Source of the DNA: Porphyromonadaceae bacterium UBA7332
GTDB taxonomy: Bacteria > Bacteroidota > Bacteroidia > Bacteroidales > UBA7332
Direction: 5' to 3'
Length of the DNA stretch: 7,469 nucleotides
NCBI GenBank assembly: GCA_002471225.1
Contig: DKPO01000043.1
Span: 25,858 to 33,326, forward strand
The position numbers and the translations under genes were made by a program. Below the pieces are notes generated by a model. That model saw only the letters and a list, made by a program, of their open reading frames with translations. It was not told the DNA's origin and did no database searches. Shown here one piece after another: positions 1-7,253 of the stretch (positions within the stretch are counted from its first letter, which is position 1; each line of letters opens with the position of its first letter).

Positions 1-2075
1 CCCGCCAATTCCTCAGTTGCTGTATTCGTCAACGACGCATCTATAAATGAACGGAATAACTGATCATTACTGTTTCTCAACGATATATATCTGTCGGATT
101 TCGCATCCATTAACCCCTGGTATTTATCGGCCGATAAATCCAAATCATTAAATAAGATATATATCCTCTGCAAGAGTTGTTCGAATTTAGCGGTTGACGC
201 ATGCCCTCTTATAGACTCTGTTTCATTGGCGACAGTCAGCTTCATACTTGTCGCACCTTGATTTATTAGTCTGTTGAATTGATTTACACTATACTCCCCT
301 ACAGGACCATCATTGTATAACTCACACGCCAGATCCGCATAAGGAACAAGATTTTGATTCAACAAGCTTTTACCACCTTTACTGATGGCTTCAAATACAA
401 TATTGCCCGTTTTAGTTGAATCCTGATAATACACTACCTGAGCCCCATTTGACAATGTGTACTTATATACAGGCAGCTCCTTACAAAGCGATTCTTTTTT
501 TACAATTTTACCCTGATTCTCAAACTTCACATCTCCGAATAAAGGCTTAGAAGCATCAAAAGGTTTATAGGGAGATAATTTCTTTCCTTTTATGGCGATG
601 AAAGTGCTATCCAGACTTGCTACACCAGGAACATTAACCGAATCTTTCTGTGGCACAGTGATTAATAGCAAACTGTTTCGTGGAGTCCACAACTCTTTAT
701 GCAATGAATTCATATCCTCTACTGTTACACTCTCCAATATGGGCAAATAAACAGATGCCTCATCTTTGGGTAACATAGCAGGAATATCCGATAAAAACTC
801 ATTCTCAAAAACTTTAGTCCAGTCCATATTAGAGCGACTGGTACCGTGTTGAAGTGAGTAGGCGTATTTATTCTGTAAAACAGCTTTTGCCTTATCTAAC
901 TCAGAAGGCAAGAACCCATTCTGGGCTATACGCTCTTGTTCTTCGATCACAACTTCCAAAGCTTCTTTTGTATTCCCGTTAACGACAGATGCATTAGGAG
1001 AGAAAACCCAATCAGGCTTCATAAAATTAAATAGCATAGCACCTAAATAACTTACCGATGCGCTATTTTTCTCCTGAGCATCAAAAAGTCTTTCACTCAT
1101 CATCATGTTCACGAGACTATACATGATTGAGCGTTTAACACCTTCCGGTGAATATAAATCTGGGTTTTTAACTCGATGATAGATCGAAAGAAAAGAGAAT
1201 TGCTGATCTTTATCACTGGATATTACATATTTGCGTTCACTCTGATCAGGTATTATTTCTGTGTGTTTCTCTCTATAAATCTTATTGGTTGGTTTTTCGC
1301 TAAACTGTTCTTTAAGTGAATTCAGTACTTTTTCCGAATCTATATTCCCAACAATCGTAATCGCGGCCAAATCCGGGCGATACCATTCTTTCCGAAACCT
1401 TACGATCTCATTCTTATCTGCTGATTTTATAATATCAATATCGCCAATTGATTTGCGATAGGCCCATTTTGTACCATTATAAAAAGTCGGGTACCAATGT
1501 GCTCTGCTTCGTTCCGAAACATCTTGAAATTCGAGCCATTCTTTCGCTATAATGTCGCTTTGCTTTTTAATATTTTCTTCTGAATCGAAGTCCGCATAAA
1601 GCCAATCTTTAAACAGGATCAATGCCGTATCACATAAAGTGGATCTCGTATCCGGTAACATCAACGAATAAACCGTTTCTGTTTGCGTAGTCAAAGCATT
1701 GATAAAGAATTTCTTTTTATCCAGATTTTCAATAAATGATCCATCCAGAAGTCCTTCTTTAAAATGTGGAGTACCATCAAAGGATAAATGTTCATTAAAA
1801 TGAGCCAACCCTGATTGAGTATCATCTTCATCTATGGATCCTGCCTTTAATATCAAAGAATAACAAACCTGTCCTGTCTGATCGTTGTTGTTTCTTATAT
1901 AATAAGTTAATCCATTGTCCAGCTTACCCGTTAAAACGGATGAGTCTTTCTTTACTACCTCATTGTTTACTGCACCAACTGTAAATATTGAAGAAAAACA
2001 AAGTGCAGACAAAGTATACCTTCCCAAAAAAACATCTCTCAAATTCCTAGTTACTAAGCCCTTTAACTTATGCAT
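1..2075 (-). CDS. M16 family zinc metalloprotease (PqqL-like), exported, C-terminus outside the window
   Basis: The reading frame is open without interruption for 691 codons from the ATG at 2075 to the left edge, so the gene is cut by the window. PqqL-type relatives are usually about 930 residues, so roughly a quarter is missing. Residues 1-36 resemble a Sec signal peptide with a long basic start, a hydrophobic stretch (about 20-34) and a possible cut after VGA; no lipobox is seen. The inverted zinc motif HxxEH is intact (H92, E95, H96 in LAHFNEHLSFDGT). The family's N-A...T...E-T-V-Y block follows, and the likely third zinc ligand is E179 (AKEW). The WYRPD...VGNID stretch that follows is typical of M16. 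The second half begins near LSNGAQVVYY. The role is probably peptide degradation in the periplasm or at the cell surface; the substrate is unknown. No in-frame ATG lies between this start and the upstream in-frame TAA. Q172 stands where relatives usually have Glu. Confidence 0.9.
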   Translation of the reverse strand, partial: MHKLKGLVTRNLRDVFLGRYTLSALCFSSIFTVGAVNNEVVKKDSSVLTGKLDNGLTYYIRNNNDQTGQVCYSLILKAGSIDEDDTQSGLAHFNEHLSFDGTPHFKEGLLDGSFIENLDKKKFFINALTTQTETVYSLMLPDTRSTLCDTALILFKDWLYADFDSEENIKKQSDIIAKEWLEFQDVSERSRAHWYPTFYNGTKWAYRKSIGDIDIIKSADKNEIVRFRKEWYRPDLAAITIVGNIDSEKVLNSLKEQFSEKPTNKIYREKHTEIIPDQSERKYVISSDKDQQFSFLSIYHRVKNPDLYSPEGVKRSIMYSLVNMMMSERLFDAQEKNSASVSYLGAMLFNFMKPDWVFSPNASVVNGNTKEALEVVIEEQERIAQNGFLPSELDKAKAVLQNKYAYSLQHGTSRSNMDWTKVFENEFLSDIPAMLPKDEASVYLPILESVTVEDMNSLHKELWTPRNSLLLITVPQKDSVNVPGVASLDSTFIAIKGKKLSPYKPFDASKPLFGDVKFENQGKIVKKESLCKELPVYKYTLSNGAQVVYYQDSTKTGNIVFEAISKGGKSLLNQNLVPYADLACELYNDGPVGEYSVNQFNRLINQGATSMKLTVANETESIRGHASTAKFEQLLQRIYILFNDLDLSADKYQGLMDAKSDRYISLRNSNDQLFRSFIDASLTNTATEELA

Positions 2076-2114
2076 ATTTATGTAATAATTATATTTTATG
2101 CTTACTATACATGG

Positions 2115-2122
2115 CAAATGTA
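2115..2122 (-). promoter_or_regulatory. Candidate Bacteroidota -7 promoter element for the M16 protease
   Basis: Read on the minus strand this is TACATTTG, an exact match to the Bacteroidota consensus TAnnTTTG. It would place the transcription start near 2108 and give a leader of about 30 nt before the ATG at 2075. No TTTG box is visible at the usual -33 distance, so the call rests on one element in AT-rich DNA. Confidence 0.4.
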
Positions 2123-2436
2123 TAATATTTTAATACACGCTCCACCATAAGCCTAAGTAATTTATCTTTTATTTAGATTTATGATAGCAATTAATTTTTC
2201 ATTTCAAAAGACAAACACAATTCAAAACGATATTTTATAAGATAAAAGCTTTTAAAAAAACAAATATATAATATCAAGAACTAAGAGGGCTATTGTGTAT
2301 TTACTAATATATCAAAATTGAAGTTGTAAATATTAACCCTTTAATCCTATAAAATAAATACAAAACAAAAAAAAAGGAAGCTATATAACAAGTCAAAATA
2401 AAGTTAGTCAAAGTCCCGACTCATAACTACAAAAAT
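2123..2436. other. AT-rich intergenic region with no recognisable gene
   Basis: This stretch separates the protease promoter from the terminator of the HAD gene. It is strongly AT-rich with many homopolymer A runs, and I see no reading frame with coding character, no tRNA and no long hairpin. The only exact symmetry noticed is a 12-base palindrome at 2243-2254 (TAAAAGCTTTTA), which could easily be chance in such DNA. It may hold upstream regulatory sites for the protease, but none can be named. Confidence 0.6.
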
Positions 2437-2485
2437 AAAAAGTACCATTTTAACCTCTATTCATAAGGCTAAAATGGTACTTTTT
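2437..2485 (-). terminator. Strong intrinsic terminator, probably bidirectional, ending the HAD gene transcript
   Basis: The arms 2437-2455 and 2467-2485 are inverted repeats: 16 consecutive base pairs, one mismatch, then two more pairs closing an 11-nt loop. Each strand ends in a T tract (minus strand TTTTT then ATTTTTG; plus strand TTTTTT), so it could stop transcription from both sides. All neighbouring genes are on the minus strand, so its main job is probably to end the HAD mRNA about 130 nt after its stop codon and insulate the protease gene. Confidence 0.8.
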
Positions 2486-2519
2486 TAGAGATATTCCGGT
2501 TTTGTGTAGGAATGCGGCT

Positions 2520-2598
2520 CCGATGCTGTGTCTCGGGAGTAATAACGAGCCCCATCCGGGATTCTCCATCGCACGGCAATCGAATCTAACCAACAAAA
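2520..2598 (-). repeat. Dispersed repeat unit U1 with palindromic tail (inverted relative to the right-end copies)
   Basis: Read on the minus strand, the first 33 bases (2598-2566) match 7407-7439 on the plus strand with four differences. The next part (about GGAGAATCCCGGATGGG) matches the unit at 7153-7185. The unit ends in an imperfect hairpin, 2520-2559, with an inner CTCG/CGAG stem and an outer CCGATG/CATCCGG pairing. It lies in the 3' untranslated region of the HAD gene, before the terminator. It resembles a REP-like intergenic element; no mobility gene is present in the window. Confidence 0.6.
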
Positions 2599-2614
2599 CC
2601 CAAACTCCTTAAAA

Positions 2615-3262
2615 TCAAAATAAACTCAATAACTCAGCTGGTTTATTAATCAGGTATTCTGGCGAAAACTGCTGAAGCTCACTCACAGGACGAAAACCCC
2701 ACGACACAGCTACAGCCTTCACACCCGAATTAATAGCCGTTTGCATATCCACACCCGAATCACCGACAAAAAGCACATTCGCTTTTTCACCAGAGAATTT
2801 CTTCAAGATGTCTTCTACAATAACACTGTCCGGTTTAGGAGCTACTCCTTCCCTTTGACCCAGAACCTCAATAAACTCAAAATCCCCAAAATATTTTGAA
2901 ACCAGTTCTTCTGTCGCTGCCTGATATTTATTGGACGCTACAGCTATTCCAATTCCTTGTTTGGTCAATTGAGTCAATACTTCAATTATCCCGTCGTAGG
3001 GTTTGGTCAGCACTGTACTGTGTTTGTCATAATAATTTACAAAATCGTCCAATACCACATCTACAGTCGCCTTATCTCTGAAATTCTCAGGTAAGGCTCT
3101 TTCAACTAATTTGCGGATACCATTACCCACAAAAAAATTATACGCTTCAATCGGATGAGTAGAAAATCCATGCTTTTCCAATGCATAATTTGTGCTTACT
3201 GCCAAATCTTCGATTGTATTTAGCAATGTACCATCCAAATCAAATATAACTAACTTTATCAT
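2615..3262 (-). CDS. HAD superfamily hydrolase, phosphoglycolate phosphatase (Gph)-like
   Basis: A complete 215-residue protein, the usual size for Gph/PGMB-type HAD phosphatases. All four HAD motifs are visible: motif I FDLDGTL with nucleophile D8 and acid D10, motif II S110 (ASNK), motif III K143 (APKPD), and motif IV GDSGVD (167-172) with D168 and D172 for Mg2+. The segment between motifs I and II (about 15-85) is the helical cap of C1-type enzymes, which sets the substrate. Dephosphorylation of 2-phosphoglycolate is the likeliest role from overall resemblance, but pyrophosphatase (PpaX) or beta-phosphoglucomutase-like activity cannot be excluded. In-frame stops lie just upstream, so the ATG at 3262 is the first possible start; no Shine-Dalgarno is seen. 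It has its own promoter candidate (3289-3319) and terminator (2437-2485), so it is probably transcribed alone. Confidence 0.9.
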   Translation of the reverse strand: MIKLVIFDLDGTLLNTIEDLAVSTNYALEKHGFSTHPIEAYNFFVGNGIRKLVERALPENFRDKATVDVVLDDFVNYYDKHSTVLTKPYDGIIEVLTQLTKQGIGIAVASNKYQAATEELVSKYFGDFEFIEVLGQREGVAPKPDSVIVEDILKKFSGEKANVLFVGDSGVDMQTAINSGVKAVAVSWGFRPVSELQQFSPEYLINKPAELLSLF

Positions 3263-3288
3263 AGCAATACTCTATTATTTATAGCACA

Positions 3289-3319
3289 CAAAAGTAGGGT
3301 CCTTAATTTGGATTTAAAA
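3289..3319 (-). promoter_or_regulatory. Candidate Bacteroidota promoter for the HAD phosphatase gene
   Basis: On the minus strand the -7 element is TACTTTTG (3289-3296), an exact fit to TAnnTTTG. A TTTT at 3316-3319 lies 19 bases upstream, where TTTG is expected at -33. The predicted start of transcription is near 3282, giving a leader of about 20 nt. It sits directly after the idi terminator, which fits an independent transcription unit. Confidence 0.55.
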
Positions 3320-3336
3320 GAAAAGGGCAAAATAAA

Positions 3337-3373
3337 ACAGGATAATCTATCCTGATGAATAAGATTATCCTGT
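3337..3373 (-). terminator. Intrinsic terminator of idi
   Basis: The arms 3337-3348 and 3362-3373 form a perfect 12-bp stem (ACAGGATAATCT with its complement) around a 13-nt loop. On the minus strand the stem is followed by TTTATTTT. It begins only 7 nt beyond the idi stop codon, so it should end the idi transcript before the HAD promoter. Confidence 0.8.
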
Positions 3374-3379
3374 CATATA

Positions 3380-3916
3380 TCAATCCTTTAATTTATCATC
3401 CAGCAATCTGTAAACCTTTTTATGCATTTTCTTAAACCACTCGGTATAAGAATTTGGATTCGCATCCAGCTCCTTCACCAATTGATCATACGATAAATAC
3501 TTCCAGTCTTTTACCTCTTCCTCATTTATTTCGGGATGTTCGTCACTGATTCCGATAAACACATGATCAAGCTCATGCTCACACAATGAATTATCTAAAT
3601 CAGCTTTATATATGAAATTAAATAAGTACTGAAGATCTATCTCCAAACCCATTTCTTCTTTCAATCTTCTTTTGGCACAGATAACATTCTCTTCGCCCAA
3701 TCTGGGATGTGTACAGCTGGTATTTGACCATAAACCGCCTGAATGATATTTCCCATCTGCCCTTTTCTGAAGAAGCCACTCATTTTTAGAATTTAATATA
3801 AACACAGAAACTGCTCTGTGAAGTCGTGCTTTTTGGTGAGCCTGCATTTTATCCATTTCTCCGACAATATGATCCTGCTCATCTACCAAAACGACCTTAT
3901 TCACTTTAATAGCCAT
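3380..3916 (-). CDS. idi: Isopentenyl-diphosphate delta-isomerase, type I (Nudix fold)
   Basis: A 178-residue protein, close to the 182 residues of E. coli Idi. It interconverts isopentenyl and dimethylallyl diphosphate in the cytoplasm, supplying the starter for isoprenoids (quinones, undecaprenyl phosphate, carotenoids). Visible family residues are the catalytic C68 in SNTSCTHP with metal ligand H70, the EHE triad E113/E115 containing the acid-base glutamate, histidines H27 and H33 matching the E. coli metal-site pair, and a degenerate Nudix box (about 74-93, RRLKEEMGLEI). H27 and H33 are one residue closer together than in E. coli. An in-frame TAA four codons upstream fixes the ATG at 3916; no Shine-Dalgarno is present. 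It lies 98 bp after the oxidase gene without a clear terminator or promoter between them, so co-transcription from upstream is possible. The flavin-dependent type II enzyme is ruled out by the fold signature. Confidence 0.96.
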   Translation of the reverse strand: MAIKVNKVVLVDEQDHIVGEMDKMQAHQKARLHRAVSVFILNSKNEWLLQKRADGKYHSGGLWSNTSCTHPRLGEENVICAKRRLKEEMGLEIDLQYLFNFIYKADLDNSLCEHELDHVFIGISDEHPEINEEEVKDWKYLSYDQLVKELDANPNSYTEWFKKMHKKVYRLLDDKLKD

Positions 3917-4014
3917 TGTTACTAATTAGAATTAAGATTAAACATTTATCATTTTTGCTCATTAGTGAAAACGAATTTTAATATTTAGAAGTTCAACAGC
4001 GATATGTTAAATTG

Positions 4015-6861
4015 CTAATCGGATACTTCATCGACTAAATAAGCAATGGATTCATACGGCAGAGACATATGCTCTTCCATATTTATCTCACATGTTCGGG
4101 CCAATGAGTAATAACCATCAAACTGCCGCCCTTTTACTTCTGCCCTTTCCTCACGCAATGCCGACTCCGACAATTCCGGATACACAAATCCCCGATCACC
4201 CGAAGCACCGCAGCATCCCCGGTTCAGTGGAATTACAACTTCCTCTGCACACAATTCCGCAATCGACTTCATTACAGGTGTATATCCCATAATATCACAT
4301 GCACACGTTGGATGTAACAATACGCTTTTCTTCTTATTTCTTACCTGCAATACAGGCAGAATATCCTCCGATATCCAGAGCGTAAGATCCTTTATTTTCA
4401 ACTTATGGAAACGTTCCGTATTGACTTTGGATAGAATCGTTATATTATCTTCCTTCACAAGTTCTTTGAGCATCGTATGCGTACAAGAGGTTGTATCGCA
4501 TATAATCGGCAGCTTACCCTCTTCAGACCAGGCCCAGAAATGCTCAATCAGATTATTTGCTATTTTAGCCTGACCGATAGGATCTCCTTTATGCTCCCAT
4601 ATTTGCGAACAACACAAACCCTTAACCTCAGCAGGCAAATAAATTTTATAAGATGCTTTCTCAGCCAATCGGCACACGACTGTCATCAGATCATCTTTAC
4701 CATGCGTAGAACTGCCAAAGATACGTGTCACACAGGACGGGAAATACACAAAATCCGGTGAATCCGCTTTACGTTCTTTTAGAATCGGTGGTTTAGGAAA
4801 ATACTTAGACCAGTGAGGAATCGGACTGTATAACTTATGGAGCATACCCAGACCGATAGTCAATGGTTTAGGCGACACTTTTCTATCAAAAGAAACCGCA
4901 AACTTCAAAGAGCCTTTTAAACAACTTTCAACCACACCAAAATGATTGGCACTCAAATGCATTAAAGAGCGCATAACAGATCCCTGAGTTTGTTCCCGTA
5001 TAGCATCCGTCAGCTCTGCCGTATTGATTCCCATCGGACAAACCGTCTGACACATTCCATCTGCCGCACACGTCTCCTCTCCGGCATATTTATACTGATG
5101 CTGTAATTTATCTGTATAATCAAATCGATATCTGTTCTTGCTGTATTGAATGACGCGTTGGGATTGAATACGCTGGCGGGGAGTTAAAGTCACATTCCTC
5201 GACGGACAGACGTGTTCACAAAAGCCACATTCAATACATGAATCGGCTTTATTCCCGTTAAAAACCGTCATATCTTTTAGATCCTCCAGATGCACATTCG
5301 GATCTGAATTTATAAGGACTCCCGGGTTTAATCTGTTATGAGGATCGGCTGCAAGCTTTATCTGCCTCATCATATCATAAATCTCACTGCCCCATTCCTT
5401 CTCTACAAATGGCGCCACCGCACGACCCGTTCCATGCTCCCCTTTTAATGACCCGTCCAATGAAATAACCAAATCCACCAGATCATCCATAAAACCGGCA
5501 AAATCTTTCTTTCTGTCCGGTTTACGCATATCGGATGTCAACAATGGGTGAATATTGCCATCCCGTGCATGCCCGAATATAGACCCTTGATAATTATATT
5601 TTCTGAAAAGCGAACTCACCCCGTCCACCAAACGATCCAGCCTGTCAACAGGAGCCGCCACATCTTCAAGAATCACCGCATCCCCCAATGACCGCGCACC
5701 GGCAACACAAGGAAAAATTCCGTCACGGATGTTCCAGAGCTTCTCTCTGTCACTGACAGTTCTCGTAAAATCATCTATCTGATTTAATCCCGATAATCCT
5801 TTTATCCGATCGGTTGCCTGATTGATTAGATCATTCAGCTCTTCTGACTCTTTAGCCCCATAATCAATAAGTAATGCGGTCGAGTTCGAAGGCAGTTCCG
5901 ACAAAACAGGGAGTGACTTGGGTTGACCAACCATACTTTGCAAAGCTGCATAATCCATCAACTCAACAGATATCGCACCCGTTTCTTCCAGATAAGGAAC
6001 AGCTGCAGCCGCTCTTGTCACATCGGAGAAATAAAGCATTGCACTCGAATAACAAGGTAATAAAGGAACTGTATTTTGCTCCGCAGAAGCAATAAAGGCT
6101 AAAGTCCCTTCAGAACCAATAAGTAGATGAATAAAAATATCCATCGGATTATCGAAATCCAGAAAAGAATTCATACCATAACCCGTAACATTTTTAATCT
6201 TATATTTCCGTTCTATTTTTTCTTTTATCTGAGAATTATTCAGGATCTCACCACGGATACGCATAAGCGTTTCACATAATCCCTGCTCAACCTTCTTAAA
6301 CCGCAGCCTGTCCTCCTCTCTCGATGAATCGTATTTATTCCCGTTAGCGAGCACAAACGTCAGAGAACGCAACATTTTATACGAATTAAAGCGTGTACCA
6401 GCCTGCATCCCGCTACTGTTATTCGCCAATACCCCACCCATCATAGCCGCCCGACTTGAAGCCGGATCAGGACCTAACCTGGTTTGATAATTATTTAAAA
6501 TCTGATTCAACTGCCTGCAAGTCAATCCCGGTTCAAACCAAACCTGTTTTCCGTTATTACGTACCTCAAAATCCTTCCAGTCGGTTCTCAACTCACATAT
6601 AATACCATCACCGAGAGTTTGTCCTGCAAGAGAAGTCCCTCCTGCCCTGAAAGTCAGATGCTGATCGAACTTATTTATTAATGCAAACAAATGAATTATC
6701 TGGTCGATTGATTGAGGACGTACAATCAATTGAGGTAAAATTGAAAAATAAGAAGCATCCCGCGCATAGAGAGCACGATACAATTCTGAATCTTTAATCT
6801 GAGATCGATCAAAATTACTGCGTAATTCAGATATGAATTGTTCAATAGAAAAATTTATCAT
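4015..6861 (-). CDS. FAD-linked 2-hydroxyacid dehydrogenase fused to 4Fe-4S and CCG domains (GlcD-GlcF / YdiJ / Dld-II type)
   Basis: A complete 948-residue protein that joins, in one chain, the parts split as GlcD and GlcF in glycolate oxidase. Residues about 40-260 form the PCMH-type FAD domain (FRAGGTSLAGQ 71-81, GPDPASSRAAMMGG 130-143, IGSEGTLAF 248-256). About 265-515 is the FAD-oxidase C-terminal domain with HARDGNIHP (H431, H438) and GEHGTG (E475), the probable metal and substrate site. A ferredoxin-like region follows: CIECGFCEHVCP (C542, C545, C548, C552) and CAADGMCQTVCP (C598, C604, C608). The rest carries two cysteine-rich CCG modules (SC at 709-710, CC 750-751, C788/C793, C853/C855, CC 883-884). 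It probably oxidises D-lactate, D-2-hydroxyglutarate or glycolate and passes electrons to the respiratory chain at the inner face of the membrane; no transmembrane segment or signal peptide is seen. An in-frame TAA five codons upstream fixes the ATG at 6861. Its size resembles Shewanella Dld-II and E. coli YdiJ. Confidence 0.9.
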   Translation of the reverse strand: MINFSIEQFISELRSNFDRSQIKDSELYRALYARDASYFSILPQLIVRPQSIDQIIHLFALINKFDQHLTFRAGGTSLAGQTLGDGIICELRTDWKDFEVRNNGKQVWFEPGLTCRQLNQILNNYQTRLGPDPASSRAAMMGGVLANNSSGMQAGTRFNSYKMLRSLTFVLANGNKYDSSREEDRLRFKKVEQGLCETLMRIRGEILNNSQIKEKIERKYKIKNVTGYGMNSFLDFDNPMDIFIHLLIGSEGTLAFIASAEQNTVPLLPCYSSAMLYFSDVTRAAAAVPYLEETGAISVELMDYAALQSMVGQPKSLPVLSELPSNSTALLIDYGAKESEELNDLINQATDRIKGLSGLNQIDDFTRTVSDREKLWNIRDGIFPCVAGARSLGDAVILEDVAAPVDRLDRLVDGVSSLFRKYNYQGSIFGHARDGNIHPLLTSDMRKPDRKKDFAGFMDDLVDLVISLDGSLKGEHGTGRAVAPFVEKEWGSEIYDMMRQIKLAADPHNRLNPGVLINSDPNVHLEDLKDMTVFNGNKADSCIECGFCEHVCPSRNVTLTPRQRIQSQRVIQYSKNRYRFDYTDKLQHQYKYAGEETCAADGMCQTVCPMGINTAELTDAIREQTQGSVMRSLMHLSANHFGVVESCLKGSLKFAVSFDRKVSPKPLTIGLGMLHKLYSPIPHWSKYFPKPPILKERKADSPDFVYFPSCVTRIFGSSTHGKDDLMTVVCRLAEKASYKIYLPAEVKGLCCSQIWEHKGDPIGQAKIANNLIEHFWAWSEEGKLPIICDTTSCTHTMLKELVKEDNITILSKVNTERFHKLKIKDLTLWISEDILPVLQVRNKKKSVLLHPTCACDIMGYTPVMKSIAELCAEEVVIPLNRGCCGASGDRGFVYPELSESALREERAEVKGRQFDGYYSLARTCEINMEEHMSLPYESIAYLVDEVSD

Positions 6862-7152
6862 GGTCAGAATATTTTATGCAACACGTTCTGAGGTCATCTC
6901 AACTTTCGGGCATTAATTAATTTCAGTCTGTTTCAAACTATGTGCAACAATTCCCAAAGCCGATACAGCCTCTCTACATTACTTTTAATCAAACAATTGT
7001 CATCCCCTGTTTAGCAGCCTCCTTCATCGGGTATTTAACCTCCCGTTCAGCACTTTCCAAACAAAGAACACTTCAGCCTGATCTTCAAGCAAATCTAAAG
7101 ATTATTTGGCAGATAATCTCATGCTTTACCGAATAAAAACAAAAAAGAAATG
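6862..7152. other. Intergenic region upstream of the oxidase gene, no intact gene
   Basis: This stretch should contain the oxidase promoter, yet no exact TAnnTTTG stands at a sensible distance. The nearest approach is CATAGTTTG on the minus strand around 6934-6942, which is off by one base in spacing. TCAGAA (6865-6870) and TTCTGA (6886-6891) could pair as a weak 6-bp hairpin in the leader. A possible gene remnant is listed separately. Plus-strand frames here look like antisense shadows without family features. Confidence 0.5.
6989..7072 (-). pseudogene. Possible C-terminal remnant of a degraded minus-strand reading frame
   Basis: On the minus strand a 27-codon stretch ends in TGA at 6989-6991 and translates to a peptide ending in REVKYPMKEAAKQGMTIV. 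Its charged, alanine-rich composition reads like real protein. It is bounded upstream by an in-frame TGA (7073-7075). The preceding bases read in another frame as DLLEDQAEVFFVWKVLN, which would suit a frameshifted relic. I do not recognise the family and there is no start codon, so this may be chance. Confidence 0.22.
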
Positions 7153-7220
7153 CAATTGCCATACGATAGTGAACCACGGATGGGCATAACTTGTCTCGTG
7201 AGTCATAACGAGAAAGCCCT
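7153..7220 (+). repeat. Dispersed repeat unit U2 with hairpin tail
   Basis: The header (from CAATTGCC at 7153 to CGGATGGG at about 7177-7184) aligns without gaps to unit U1 on the minus strand with several substitutions. It is followed by a hairpin at 7182-7219: inner stem TCTCGT/ACGAGA (7194-7199 with 7208-7213, 8-nt loop) and outer GGGC/GCCC. The central palindrome is in the opposite orientation to that of U1. No T tract follows, so it is not a normal terminator. Confidence 0.5.
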
Positions 7221-7253
7221 CACTACAAATGACGTGCGAATATCCGTTCAGTC

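Noticed and set aside
2896..3081. Plus-strand ORF antisense to the HAD gene
   Set aside because: It lies wholly inside a well-supported phosphatase gene and has no recognisable features. The same applies to the plus-strand ORFs at 4092-4292, 4477-4761 and 5874-6095 inside the oxidase gene.
3967..4014. Terminator between the oxidase gene and idi
   Set aside because: Only a weak, mismatched pairing (TTCAACA with TGTTAAA around 3992-4011) is possible and no proper T tract follows, so I do not call it.
6931..6956. Possible sigma-54 promoter (GG...GC pattern in TTGGGAATTGTTGCA, minus strand) upstream of the oxidase
   Set aside because: GG and GC are separated by 8 bases, whereas the -24/-12 elements need 10, and the TGGCAC half is poorly matched.
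7090..7097. TAGATTTG on the minus strand, an exact TAnnTTTG match
   Set aside because: It is about 230 bp from the oxidase start, lies in the possible gene remnant, and has no -33 box. A short motif like this arises often by chance.
6942..7136. A 64-codon plus-strand ORF beginning MQQFPKPIQ
   Set aside because: No motif or ribosome-binding context supports it, and the opposite strand over the same bases gives a more protein-like peptide.
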